DNA of 7,825 nucleotides from Lachnospiraceae bacterium (GTDB lineage: Bacteria; Bacillota; Clostridia; Lachnospirales; Lachnospiraceae), in the NCBI GenBank assembly GCA_009774235.1, contig VSNJ01000176.1:1-7825 (forward strand). Direction: 5' to 3'. A program made the translations under genes and the position numbers. The notes below the pieces were generated by a model. The model ran no database searches and was not told where the DNA came from. It saw nothing but the letters and a program-made list of their open reading frames with translations. Numbering within the stretch: the first letter of the stretch is position 1; every line of letters starts with the position of its first letter. Below, piece by piece: positions 1 to 6,619 of the stretch.

Positions 1-80
1 GATTTATTTGTTTAAAGTATATAAAAATATACAATTAAAATTGTGAAAAAAGCCGGATTATTATTAAAAACTACTAATTG

Positions 81-100
81 CGACAAGTGTCGTTTTTTTT
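81..100 (+). terminator. Intrinsic terminator of an upstream gene outside the window
   Basis: A short GC-containing hairpin (CGAC, loop AAGT, GTCG at 81-92) is followed directly by eight T residues (93-100). Flanking ACTAA (about 74-78) and TTAGT can extend the stem across the T-run. This is the form of a Rho-independent terminator on the + strand. It most likely ends a gene to the left of this window and separates it from the nucleoside cluster. Another perfect AT-rich dyad, ACAATT-AA-AATTGT, lies at 31-44 and may belong to the same 3' region. Confidence 0.7.
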
Positions 101-133
101 AGTAATTCCATTTTATATAATTTACCCATAAAG

Positions 134-162
134 TTGATGCAACGGCAATTAAAAATTATTAA
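134..162 (+). promoter_or_regulatory. Candidate sigma-A promoter for the PNP gene
   Basis: TTGATG (134-139) and TATTAA (157-162) are separated by 17 bases. This would start transcription near 169, just before the ribosome binding site. The -35 box overlaps the small dyad GTTG-ATG-CAAC (133-143), which could be an operator half. A second candidate is a perfect TATAAT at 116-121, but it has no good -35 box because the T-run of the terminator lies there. The position between a terminator and the first gene supports a promoter somewhere in 100-170. Which box is used cannot be decided from sequence alone. Confidence 0.45.
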
Positions 163-192
163 AAACTAATAAATGAAAGGAAGATGAAAATT

Positions 193-1005
193 ATGTATAA
201 CAAATTAATGACTTGTTTAAAAAGTGTAAAAGAAAAAATTGATTTCAAACCAGAGACAGCACTGGTTCTTGGTTCTGGTTTAGGTGACTATGCTGATGAA
301 ATCCAGGTTGTGCAGACAATAGAATATACCAGCATTGAAGGATTTCCAGTATCAACAGTAAAAGGACATAAAGGACGTTTTGTATTTGGATATGTTGGTG
401 AAAAGCCAGTAGTTATTATGCAAGGACGCGTACACTACTATGAAGGATATAAAATGTCTGATGTTGTTCTCCCAACACGTCTTATGGGTATGCTTGGTGC
501 AAAGAAAATCCTCCTGACAAATGCTGCTGGCGGAGCTAATCCATCGTTTAAACCAGGAGATTTTATGATTATTACAGACCATATTACAACAGGTATTCCA
601 AGCCCGCTTATTGGTCCAAATATTGATGGACTTGGAACAAGATTTCCAGATATGAGTGAGGTTTACAGTAAACGTTTACGGGATATAATTAGAAAAAATG
701 CTAAAGAATGTAATATTGAAATACAAGAAGGTGTTTATGTCCAGTTTACAGGCCCTAACTATGAAACACCAGCAGAAGTAAGGCTTGCACAGAGATGGGG
801 TGGTGATGCAGTTGGTATGAGTACAGCATGTGAAGCTATGGCAGCACACCATATGGGACTTGAAACCTGTGGCATTTCATGTATTACCAATATGGCAGCT
901 GGCATTTCAAAAGAACAGCTTAACCATAAAGAAGTACAAGAAACTGCTGACCGTGTAGCTAAATCATTTAAAGAACTTGTTACAAAAACTATTATAGATA
1001 TGTAA
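193..1005 (+). CDS. punA: Purine nucleoside phosphorylase (trimeric PNP-I family)
   Basis: Predicted to phosphorolyse 6-oxopurine (deoxy)ribonucleosides (inosine, guanosine) to the base and (deoxy)ribose-1-phosphate in the cytoplasm. Seen in the 270-residue protein: the phosphate-binding GSGLG loop (27-31), GHKG with His59, GRVHYYEGY with Arg79 and His81, TNAAGG (109-114), GPNYETPAE with Glu191, VGMSTACEA with Met209 and Ser210, and CITN with Asn233. The Glu and Asn match the 6-oxopurine-recognition residues of mammalian-type trimeric PNP, so this is not the hexameric DeoD type. Length is normal. An ATG at 184 lies in frame, but it directly abuts the AAAGGAAG ribosome binding site (176-183) with no spacer. 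ATG at 193 has a normal distance and is preferred. It is the first gene of the cluster, and its sugar-phosphate product feeds DeoB and DeoC encoded downstream. Confidence 0.95.
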   Translation: MYNKLMTCLKSVKEKIDFKPETALVLGSGLGDYADEIQVVQTIEYTSIEGFPVSTVKGHKGRFVFGYVGEKPVVIMQGRVHYYEGYKMSDVVLPTRLMGMLGAKKILLTNAAGGANPSFKPGDFMIITDHITTGIPSPLIGPNIDGLGTRFPDMSEVYSKRLRDIIRKNAKECNIEIQEGVYVQFTGPNYETPAEVRLAQRWGGDAVGMSTACEAMAAHHMGLETCGISCITNMAAGISKEQLNHKEVQETADRVAKSFKELVTKTIIDM

Positions 1006-1159
1006 CCTGGTAATTATATTAGCCAGGCGGATTGCCCAATAACAAACCTCATTGCCGCTTTGCTTAACCTGGCAAAACAGACCCACCGCTTAAGAAGCGT
1101 GTATTTTAAATGGCTTACTTAATGAGGTTAAAAATTTATTCAAAAAGAGGTGGACTGGT
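1006..1159 (+). promoter_or_regulatory. Structured leader between PNP and guaD, possible alternative pairing
   Basis: This gene-free 154-base gap has several dyads. The 9-base arm AACCTCATT (1045-1053) is perfectly complementary to AATGAGGTT (1121-1129), which ends 15 bases before the guaD ribosome binding site (AGAGGTGG, 1145-1152). Inside it is the hairpin CGCTT-AAG-AAGCG (1087-1099). GCCAGG (1022-1027) can pair either back with CCTGG (1006-1010) or forward with CCTGGC (1068-1073), so the two folds exclude each other. There is no T-run, so this is not a simple terminator. I do not recognise a known riboswitch class, and the purine riboswitch core is not seen. A regulatory RNA role is inference. 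Confidence 0.35.
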
Positions 1160-2428
1160 ATGAAAGGATTTGTAATAAAAGGAAATATTTGTTATAGTAA
1201 GTCCAGTAATGAAATATGCATTACAAGTAATGGCTATGCTGTCTGTGAAAACGGGCTTTGTGCTGGCGTTTATAATAAACTGCCAGAAAATTATAAAAAC
1301 TTTCCTATCTATGATTATACAGACCAAATAATTATTCCTGGATTTACAGATTTACATGTACATGCACCACAATATGCGTTCCGTGGTTTAGGAATGGACT
1401 TAGAATTAATTAGCTGGCTGGATGTACACGCTTTTACAGAGGAAGCAAAATATAATAATATAGAATATGCAGACAAAGCATATAGTATTTTTACAGAAGA
1501 CCTTTTAAAAAGTGCAACTACAAGGGCATGCATATTTGCCACAATACATGCACCAGCTACTATACTGCTTATGGAAAAACTTGAAGCTTCAGGTATTAAA
1601 GCATTTGTTGGAAAAACAAATATGGACAGGAACAGTCCTGCATATCTTTGTGAAGAAAATGCCGCCCATACATTATGTAATACAGAAAAATGGATTATAG
1701 ACAGTGGAAAGTTTAAAAATATAAAACCAATCCTTACACCTAGATTTATACCTGCGTGTTCAGATGAACTTATGGAGAACTTATCTGTATTGCAGAAGAA
1801 GTATTCCCTGCCAGTACAATCCCATCTGTCTGAAAACTTAGGTGAAATTGAATGGGTAAAGGAACTTTGCCCTGATACTAAATTCTATGGGGAAGCATAT
1901 GACAAATATGGAATGTTTGGAAATAACTGCAAAACTATAATGGCACATTGCATACACAGCGGAGAAGAAGAAATTGCACTTATGAAAAAACAAAATGTAT
2001 TTGTAGCACATTGCCCTGAATCCAATACTAACCTGTCCTCAGGTATTGCTCCAGTAAGGACTTATCTTAACCTGGGAATAAAAACAGGTCTTGGAAGCGA
2101 TATTGCAGCAGGTTCAACATTATCCATTTTCAAAGCAATGGCAATGGCAATCCAGTGTTCTAAACTACGCTGGAGGCTTATAGACCAGTCACTTGCACCA
2201 CTTAATTTTGAAGAAGCATTCTATATTGCATCAAAAGGCGGCGGGGAATTCTTTGGAAATGTGGGAAGTTTTGAAAAAGGATATGAATTTGATGCAGTAG
2301 TAATAGATGACCTGGCTCTTAAACATCCACAGGAATTAGATGTCAAAGAACGCCTTGAAAGGCTTATTTACCTTGCAGAAGACAGAAATATAACTGCTAA
2401 ATTTGTAAATGGGAAGAAACTTTTCTAA
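1160..2428 (+). CDS. guaD: Guanine deaminase
   Basis: Predicted to hydrolyse guanine to xanthine and ammonia. It is a zinc enzyme of the amidohydrolase superfamily. The 422-residue protein has PGFTDLHVHAPQY with metal ligands His66 and His68, the guanine-deaminase-like stretch RGLGMDLELISWL after it, ATIHAPAT, QSHLSE with His222 and Glu225, MAHC with His263, HCPESNTNLSSG, and GLGSDIA with Asp314. The APQY and QSHLSE context and overall similarity to eukaryotic and bacterial guanine deaminases separate it from adenosine, cytosine and chlorohydrolase relatives. Length is normal for the family. Start ATG 1160 follows AGAGGTGG (1145-1152). In this cluster it consumes guanine released by PNP from (deoxy)guanosine, giving nitrogen as ammonia. 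No xanthine dehydrogenase or phosphoribosyltransferase gene is visible nearby. Confidence 0.93.
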   Translation: MKGFVIKGNICYSKSSNEICITSNGYAVCENGLCAGVYNKLPENYKNFPIYDYTDQIIIPGFTDLHVHAPQYAFRGLGMDLELISWLDVHAFTEEAKYNNIEYADKAYSIFTEDLLKSATTRACIFATIHAPATILLMEKLEASGIKAFVGKTNMDRNSPAYLCEENAAHTLCNTEKWIIDSGKFKNIKPILTPRFIPACSDELMENLSVLQKKYSLPVQSHLSENLGEIEWVKELCPDTKFYGEAYDKYGMFGNNCKTIMAHCIHSGEEEIALMKKQNVFVAHCPESNTNLSSGIAPVRTYLNLGIKTGLGSDIAAGSTLSIFKAMAMAIQCSKLRWRLIDQSLAPLNFEEAFYIASKGGGEFFGNVGSFEKGYEFDAVVIDDLALKHPQELDVKERLERLIYLAEDRNITAKFVNGKKLF

Positions 2429-2587
2429 AATACAAAAGAAATTTTACTCCAGTACCAGCATAGTTCCATGTAATGTATAAAACCTTTACACTAAGCCAGA
2501 TATCCTGTTGCTTATTGCATGGTATCTGCCCCTGCAGGCATGTTCCATTTTGCCTTTATGGGAATAAAATAATACAGGGGAATTAAA
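2429..2587 (+). promoter_or_regulatory. Intergenic region before the regulator gene, with dyads
   Basis: This 159-base gap contains CCATGTAAT (2466-2474), complementary to ATTGCATGG (2514-2522) with one G-U pair. GCCAGATATCC (2495-2505) can pair with GGTATCTGC (2521-2529) and competes for the GG at 2521-2522. A palindrome TGCC-CCTGCA-GGCA lies at 2527-2540. TTCCAT (2543-2548) can pair with ATGGGAA (2558-2564). No T-rich terminator follows the guaD stop. AT-rich -10-like sequence (TAAAAT, 2565-2570) lies just before the ribosome binding site, but its -35 is weak. The dyads could be operator sites, for instance for autoregulation by the encoded Crp/Fnr-type protein, or leader RNA structure. Neither is shown. 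Confidence 0.3.
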
Positions 2588-3304
2588 ATGGAATCAAAAC
2601 AACAATTATTAGAAATAATAAGTAAATCTGAAAATGACAGATGCATGTATCTAAGTGAACTATTTAAGTATATACCCGATGAAACTGCCAGGACAATCTC
2701 TTATAAAACAATCCAGAAAAACCATTATATTATTCATTCAGAAGCTCCTTGTGACACTGTATATATAATTCTTTCTGGTAATGTAACAGGCATGGATTAC
2801 CATAAACAAGGGCGTGCTTATTATTTCATGGATTTTGCCCATATGTATATTGTGGGGGATTTTGAAGTATTTGGGGGCATTCCTGAATATACTGTATCAA
2901 TATGTGCTACAGAAGAGTGCCAGATACTCTCTATTCCATCCAGAAGTTATTTACAATGGGTACAACATGATGAAAATGCTTTATTTCTAAGAATAAAAAA
3001 CATTATGTCAATGCTGGTTTTTGAAAAAAAGCATGAACGTGAATATATGTTTATGAATTGTAAGGAACGCCTGGTAAAATACTTGGTGAAATCTTATGAA
3101 AACAAACAGCATGAAAGTCCTGGCAGGAAATATAAAATCGCCAGGACCCAGTCTGAACTGTCTGACAGGATTGGTTTTAATGTAAGAAGTATACAAAGAA
3201 GTATTGCTGCATTAGAAAAAGAAAAACTTATTTCAGTTGAAAATGGAAAAATTACTATTTCCCATGAACAATTCCTGCAGTTAAAACAATATGAATGTAA
3301 ATAA
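2588..3304 (+). CDS. Crp/Fnr-family transcriptional regulator
   Basis: A 238-residue DNA-binding regulator. Seen: a cyclic-nucleotide-binding-like beta barrel (about 35-125, with VYIILSGNVTG at 58-68), a long dimerisation helix (about 127-152), and a C-terminal winged helix-turn-helix (about 187-225), where SELSDRIGFNVRSIQRSI and AALEKEKLI match the Crp HTH pattern. Aligned without gaps to the phosphate-binding cassette of E. coli CRP, the segment starting GDFEVFGG (90-97) has Tyr101 and Thr102 where CRP has Arg82 and Ser83, and Asp91 where CRP has Glu72. cAMP is therefore an unlikely ligand. There is no FNR-type N-terminal cysteine cluster. Start ATG 2588 follows an AGGGG site (2576-2580). 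It sits 21 bases upstream of deoB, so a local role controlling nucleoside catabolism is inferred. The effector is unknown. Confidence 0.88.
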   Translation: MESKQQLLEIISKSENDRCMYLSELFKYIPDETARTISYKTIQKNHYIIHSEAPCDTVYIILSGNVTGMDYHKQGRAYYFMDFAHMYIVGDFEVFGGIPEYTVSICATEECQILSIPSRSYLQWVQHDENALFLRIKNIMSMLVFEKKHEREYMFMNCKERLVKYLVKSYENKQHESPGRKYKIARTQSELSDRIGFNVRSIQRSIAALEKEKLISVENGKITISHEQFLQLKQYECK

Positions 3305-3307
3305 AAT

Positions 3308-3316
3308 TAAAGGAGG
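3308..3316 (+). promoter_or_regulatory. Strong ribosome binding site of deoB
   Basis: AAAGGAGG lies about ten bases before the deoB ATG (3326), in the 21-base gap after the regulator gene. It is a near-perfect match to the anti-Shine-Dalgarno. The gap is too short for an independent promoter plus leader, so the regulator and deoB are probably co-transcribed. Confidence 0.75.
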
Positions 3317-3325
3317 CTTAATAAA

Positions 3326-4516
3326 ATGAAAAAATATAAACGTATATTTACAATAGTTATAGACTCACTTGGTGCAGGGGCAATGCCTGATGCAGCAGAA
3401 TATGGTGATGCTGGGACAGACACTCTTGGACATATTTCACAGTCTGTAGAAGATTTTAATATTCCTAACCTTAAGAAGCTTGGAATAGCAAACCTTCATC
3501 CCTTAAAGCAGGTAAAACCTGCAGAAAAGCCACTTGGATATTATACATATCTCTATGAGGCAAGCACTGGAAAAGATACTATGACTGGACACTGGGAAAT
3601 GATGGGGCTGCATATTACAAAACCTTTTAAAACTTTTACAGAGACAGGTTTTCCAAAAGAACTTATAGATGAATTATCAAGCAGGACAGGCCGTGTTATT
3701 ATTGGGAATAAAAGCGCAAGCGGAACAGAAATACTTGATGAACTGGCAGAAGAAGAAATTGCTACAGGACATATGATTGTATATACATCTGCTGATTCTG
3801 TACTACAGATATGTGGCAATGAAGAAACTTTTGGACTAGAAGAATTATACCGTTGTTGTGAAATTGCCCGTGAAATCACAATGAAGGATGAATGGAAAGT
3901 TGGACGTGTAATTGCAAGGCCATATACAGGAAAGAAAAAAGGGGAATTTAAAAGAACCAGCAACCGCCATGACTATGCACTTAAACCATATGGAAAAACT
4001 GCACTGGATTCATTAAAAGCTGCTGGATTTGATGTAATTTCAGTAGGAAAAATTTATGATATTTTTGACAGTGAAGGACTTACAGACTCTAATAAATCTA
4101 AAAGTTCTGTACATGGAATGGAACAGACTATTGAAATTGCAAAAAAAGATTTTAAAGGGCTATGTTTTGTGAACCTTGTAGATTTTGATGCTTTATGGGG
4201 GCACCGCCGCAATGTGCAAGGCTATGCACAAGAATTAGAAAAATTTGACGTAAAATTAGGTGAATTACTTGGTTTATTGTCAAAAGATGATTTACTAATT
4301 ATTACAGCAGACCATGGTAATGACCCAACACATACTGGTACTGACCATACCAGGGAAAAAGTTCCTTTCCTTGCATATTCCCCTGCAATGGAAGGCTGTG
4401 GCAGACTTGAAGATACAGATACATTTGCAATTATTGGGGCAACAATAGCTGAAAACTTTGGGGTTAGTATGCCAGAAGGAACTATAGGGAAATCTGTTCT
4501 TAAAAAAATAAATTAA
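3326..4516 (+). CDS. deoB: Phosphopentomutase
   Basis: Interconverts (deoxy)ribose-1-phosphate and (deoxy)ribose-5-phosphate, linking PNP to DeoC and the pentose phosphate pathway. It is cytoplasmic, Mn-dependent and belongs to the alkaline phosphatase superfamily. The 396-residue protein opens with IVIDSLGAG, giving metal ligand Asp13. It has GKDTMTGHWE with the phospho-acceptor Thr85, VDFDALWGHRRN with Asp288 and His293, TADHGNDPTH with Asp329 and His330, and GTDHTRE with His341. These correspond to the catalytic set described for the Bacillus cereus enzyme, with an offset of two residues in the C-terminal half. Length is typical, and the cap domain lies roughly at 100-215. Start ATG 3326 is fixed by a strong AAAGGAGG. 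It follows the Crp/Fnr-type gene closely and precedes the transporter. Confidence 0.97.
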   Translation: MKKYKRIFTIVIDSLGAGAMPDAAEYGDAGTDTLGHISQSVEDFNIPNLKKLGIANLHPLKQVKPAEKPLGYYTYLYEASTGKDTMTGHWEMMGLHITKPFKTFTETGFPKELIDELSSRTGRVIIGNKSASGTEILDELAEEEIATGHMIVYTSADSVLQICGNEETFGLEELYRCCEIAREITMKDEWKVGRVIARPYTGKKKGEFKRTSNRHDYALKPYGKTALDSLKAAGFDVISVGKIYDIFDSEGLTDSNKSKSSVHGMEQTIEIAKKDFKGLCFVNLVDFDALWGHRRNVQGYAQELEKFDVKLGELLGLLSKDDLLIITADHGNDPTHTGTDHTREKVPFLAYSPAMEGCGRLEDTDTFAIIGATIAENFGVSMPEGTIGKSVLKKIN

Positions 4517-4532
4517 AACACATAATAAAGAT

Positions 4533-4583
4533 AAGGAGAAGACCAGTGTGGGTTTATGCCAGTATACTGTCATAAATCCACAT
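4533..4583 (+). promoter_or_regulatory. Orphan Shine-Dalgarno plus long hairpin before the transporter gene
   Basis: AAGGAG (4533-4538) is a good ribosome binding site, but it is about 70 bases from the transporter start and so cannot serve it. Right after it, GTGGGTTTATG (4548-4558) pairs with CATAAATCCAC (4571-4581) with only one G-U. The stem extends to T4547-A4582, and the apex CAGTA/TACTG (4560-4569) is itself self-complementary. No T-run follows, so it is not an intrinsic terminator. GTG at 4546 behind the AAGGAG opens a 9-codon frame ending at TAA 4573-4575, inside the hairpin. A translated leader peptide, an RNA processing site or a DNA operator are all possible. The structure is seen; its role is inference. 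Confidence 0.55.
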
Positions 4584-4608
4584 GCTTTACAAGAATGGGG
4601 GATTAGAT

Positions 4609-5802
4609 ATGAAACTTATATTAAATTTATTGGGTATAGTATTAATTTTAGTAATTTGCTGGCTGATTTCATGGGACCGCAAAAATATTAAATGGAAAAT
4701 AGTAATAAAAGCACTTATAGCAGAAATTATTATTGCACTTATAATTGTTAAAGTTCCTATTGGACAGAAAATTATTACAATTATGTCAAATGGGCTTACA
4801 GCAGTAATTAACTGTGGTAATGAAGGATTATCATTTGTATTTGGAGACCTTTTTAGTGGAAACTTAAGTATTTTTATTATCCAGAGTTTAGGTAATATCA
4901 TTTTTGTTTCTGCATTAGTAGGTGTCTTGTACTACCTTGGGGTTATAGGATTTGTTGTAAAATGGATTGGCAAAGCTGTAGGCAAAATAATGGGGACAAC
5001 TGAAGTAGAAAGCTTTGTAGCTGTTGCTAATATGTTTCTTGGGCATACAGACAGTCCTATTTTAGTAAGTAAATATCTCAAAGATTTAACAGATAGTGAA
5101 ATTTTTGTAATCCTTGTTTCAGGAATGGGAAGTATGTCTGCATCTATATTAGGAGGATACCATGCCCTGGGAATTCCTATGGAATATTTGTTAATAGCAA
5201 GTGCAATGGTTCCTATTGGCAGTATTATGCTTTCTAAAATAGTATCACCACAGACAGAAGAAGCAAAGTCAATAACAGATGTTAAAATGGATAACAAAGG
5301 AAATAATTCTAATGTAATTGATGCCCTTGCAGAGGGTGCTTCAACAGGTATGCAGATGGTTATTTCTATTGGAGCTTCCATCGTGGGCTTTGTTGGAATT
5401 GTTGCTGTTATTAATCTCTTTTTAGGCTTTTTTAATATTACATTATCAGATATTTTTTCATATGTTTTTGCACCATTTGGTTTCCTGTTAGGATTAGATG
5501 GAAATAATATATTAATGGAAGGCTCTTTATTAGGAAATAAATTAATCCTTAATGAATTTGTTGCATTCCAGGATTTAGGAAATACACTTGGCAGTTTAGA
5601 TGCAAGGACAGGTATGATTTGTGCTATTTCTTTATGTGGTTTTGCAAATCTTTCAAGCATGGGTATGTGTATTGGTGGTATTGGTGTGCTCTGTCCAGAA
5701 AAGAGGGGAACTATTTCCCGCCTTGTTTTTAAATCTATGATAAGTGGTGTATTTGTTAGTATTATGAGTGCACTTATTGTCAGTATTGTTTCTCTGTTTT
5801 AA
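4609..5802 (+). CDS. nupC: Concentrative nucleoside transporter (CNT/NupC family)
   Basis: Predicted cation-coupled importer of nucleosides in the cytoplasmic membrane. The 397-residue protein is strongly hydrophobic. The N-terminal CNT domain begins with a membrane segment (3-21) ending in SWDRKNI, like NupC. A recognition/gate region (about 95-200) and a C-terminal CNT domain (about 240-395) follow. The ribose-binding motifs known from Vibrio cholerae CNT are present: NEFVA with Glu316, and FANLSS with Asn347 and Ser350. The base-binding motif, normally G-Q-[TS]-E, is GHTDSP here (145-150). An ATG at 4582 is in frame but lies inside the hairpin stem and has no ribosome binding site. ATG 4609 follows GGGGGA (4597-4601) and gives the usual NupC length. 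It lies between deoB and deoC, as expected for the uptake step of this pathway. Exact substrates cannot be read from sequence. Confidence 0.92.
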   Translation: MKLILNLLGIVLILVICWLISWDRKNIKWKIVIKALIAEIIIALIIVKVPIGQKIITIMSNGLTAVINCGNEGLSFVFGDLFSGNLSIFIIQSLGNIIFVSALVGVLYYLGVIGFVVKWIGKAVGKIMGTTEVESFVAVANMFLGHTDSPILVSKYLKDLTDSEIFVILVSGMGSMSASILGGYHALGIPMEYLLIASAMVPIGSIMLSKIVSPQTEEAKSITDVKMDNKGNNSNVIDALAEGASTGMQMVISIGASIVGFVGIVAVINLFLGFFNITLSDIFSYVFAPFGFLLGLDGNNILMEGSLLGNKLILNEFVAFQDLGNTLGSLDARTGMICAISLCGFANLSSMGMCIGGIGVLCPEKRGTISRLVFKSMISGVFVSIMSALIVSIVSLF

Positions 5803-5950
5803 CCTTGTAAGGAAATTACTTTCCTGCAAAATGGAAATAAAGAGAATGTGTAAAAAGACAAATTGTAAAACATATATGTATATGAAGACTGCGGATATCC
5901 CGCTTAATTTATTTAAGCAATAATAAAATTTATTGCGGAAAGGATAATTT
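5803..5950 (+). promoter_or_regulatory. Leader before deoC with overlapping hairpins reaching the ribosome binding site
   Basis: The gap begins with a hairpin AGGAAA-TTAC-TTTCCT (5810-5825) that has no T-run, so at best it is a weak terminator or an mRNA 3' end. ACATATATGT (5870-5879) is a perfect 10-base palindrome. Closer to deoC, GCGG (5891-5894) can pair with CCGC (5900-5903). The same CCGC can instead pair with GCGG (5935-5938), enclosing GCTTAA/TTAAGC (5902-5918) and GCAATA/TATTGC (5917-5936). The second GCGG abuts the AAAGGAT ribosome binding site of deoC, so pairing could affect translation. The dyads are seen; the switch is inference. Confidence 0.35.
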
Positions 5951-6619
5951 ATGGATAACTTAGATATTTTAAAAATTGTTGACCACACTTTACTTGACCA
6001 GACAGCTACATGGGAGGAGATACGCCAGGTTCTTGATGATGGTATGAAATATGGTACAGCATCTGCTTGTATTCCAGCAGCATATGTAAAACAAGCAACA
6101 GAATATACAAATGGAAATTTACCAATTTGTACAGTAATTGGCTTCCCAAATGGATATAGTACAACTGCTTCAAAAGTTTTTGAAACAAAAGATGCTATTG
6201 CTAATGGTGCAGAAGAAATTGATATGGTAATAAATATAGGTTTTCTTAAGGATAAAAGATATACAGAAGTTGAAGATGAAATACGCCAGATACATGAAGC
6301 ATGTAATGGAAAAATTTTAAAAGTTATTATTGAAGCCTGCCTTCTTACAGAAGAGGAAAAAATTAAGATATGTGGAATTGTTACAAATGCTGGCGCAGAA
6401 TATATTAAAACTTCTACAGGTTTCTCAACTTCTGGGGCAACTTTTGAGGATGTCAAGCTTATGAGAGCACATAGCGGGGATAATGTAAAAGTAAAAGCAG
6501 CTGGAGGAATTTCTTCTTTTGAAGATGCAGAGGAATTTATACGTTGTGGAACAGACAGGCTTGGGACAAGCAGGCTGGTCAAGATAATGAAAAACACAGA
6601 CTCTGGTTCAGGATATTGA
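5951..6619 (+). CDS. deoC: Deoxyribose-phosphate aldolase
   Basis: Class I aldolase that splits 2-deoxyribose-5-phosphate into glyceraldehyde-3-phosphate and acetaldehyde, the last step of deoxynucleoside breakdown. In the 222-residue TIM-barrel protein, VDHTLLD (10-16) marks the family start, EEIDMVINIG carries catalytic Asp91, YIKTSTGF carries the Schiff-base Lys153, and VKAAGGI carries Lys182. These match Asp102, Lys167 and Lys201 of the E. coli enzyme. The C-terminal RLGTS phosphate-site motif is at 203-207. Length agrees with Firmicutes DeoC. ATG 5951 follows GGAAAGGA (5937-5944). The stop TGA (6617-6619) lies inside the outer arm of the large palindrome, and the last residues, TDSGSGY, are not a recognisable family ending. 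The tail may have been changed when that element arrived. Confidence 0.96.
   Translation: MDNLDILKIVDHTLLDQTATWEEIRQVLDDGMKYGTASACIPAAYVKQATEYTNGNLPICTVIGFPNGYSTTASKVFETKDAIANGAEEIDMVINIGFLKDKRYTEVEDEIRQIHEACNGKILKVIIEACLLTEEEKIKICGIVTNAGAEYIKTSTGFSTSGATFEDVKLMRAHSGDNVKVKAAGGISSFEDAEEFIRCGTDRLGTSRLVKIMKNTDSGSGY

Noticed and set aside
1006..1159. A known purine riboswitch upstream of guaD
   Set aside because: The conserved junction sequences and loop-loop elements of the purine aptamer are not visible, so only unspecified structure is reported.
4582..4608. Transporter start at ATG 4582, adding nine residues
   Set aside because: This ATG begins on the last paired base of the hairpin stem without a suitably spaced ribosome binding site, whereas ATG 4609 has GGGGGA upstream and yields the normal NupC N-terminus.
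4932..6597. Two long open frames on the minus strand, 4932-5660 and 5653-6597, opposite the transporter and deoC genes
   Set aside because: They mirror genuine + strand genes with clear catalytic motifs, their translations are low-complexity Ser/Ile/Pro-rich with no family match, and they lack credible ribosome binding sites.
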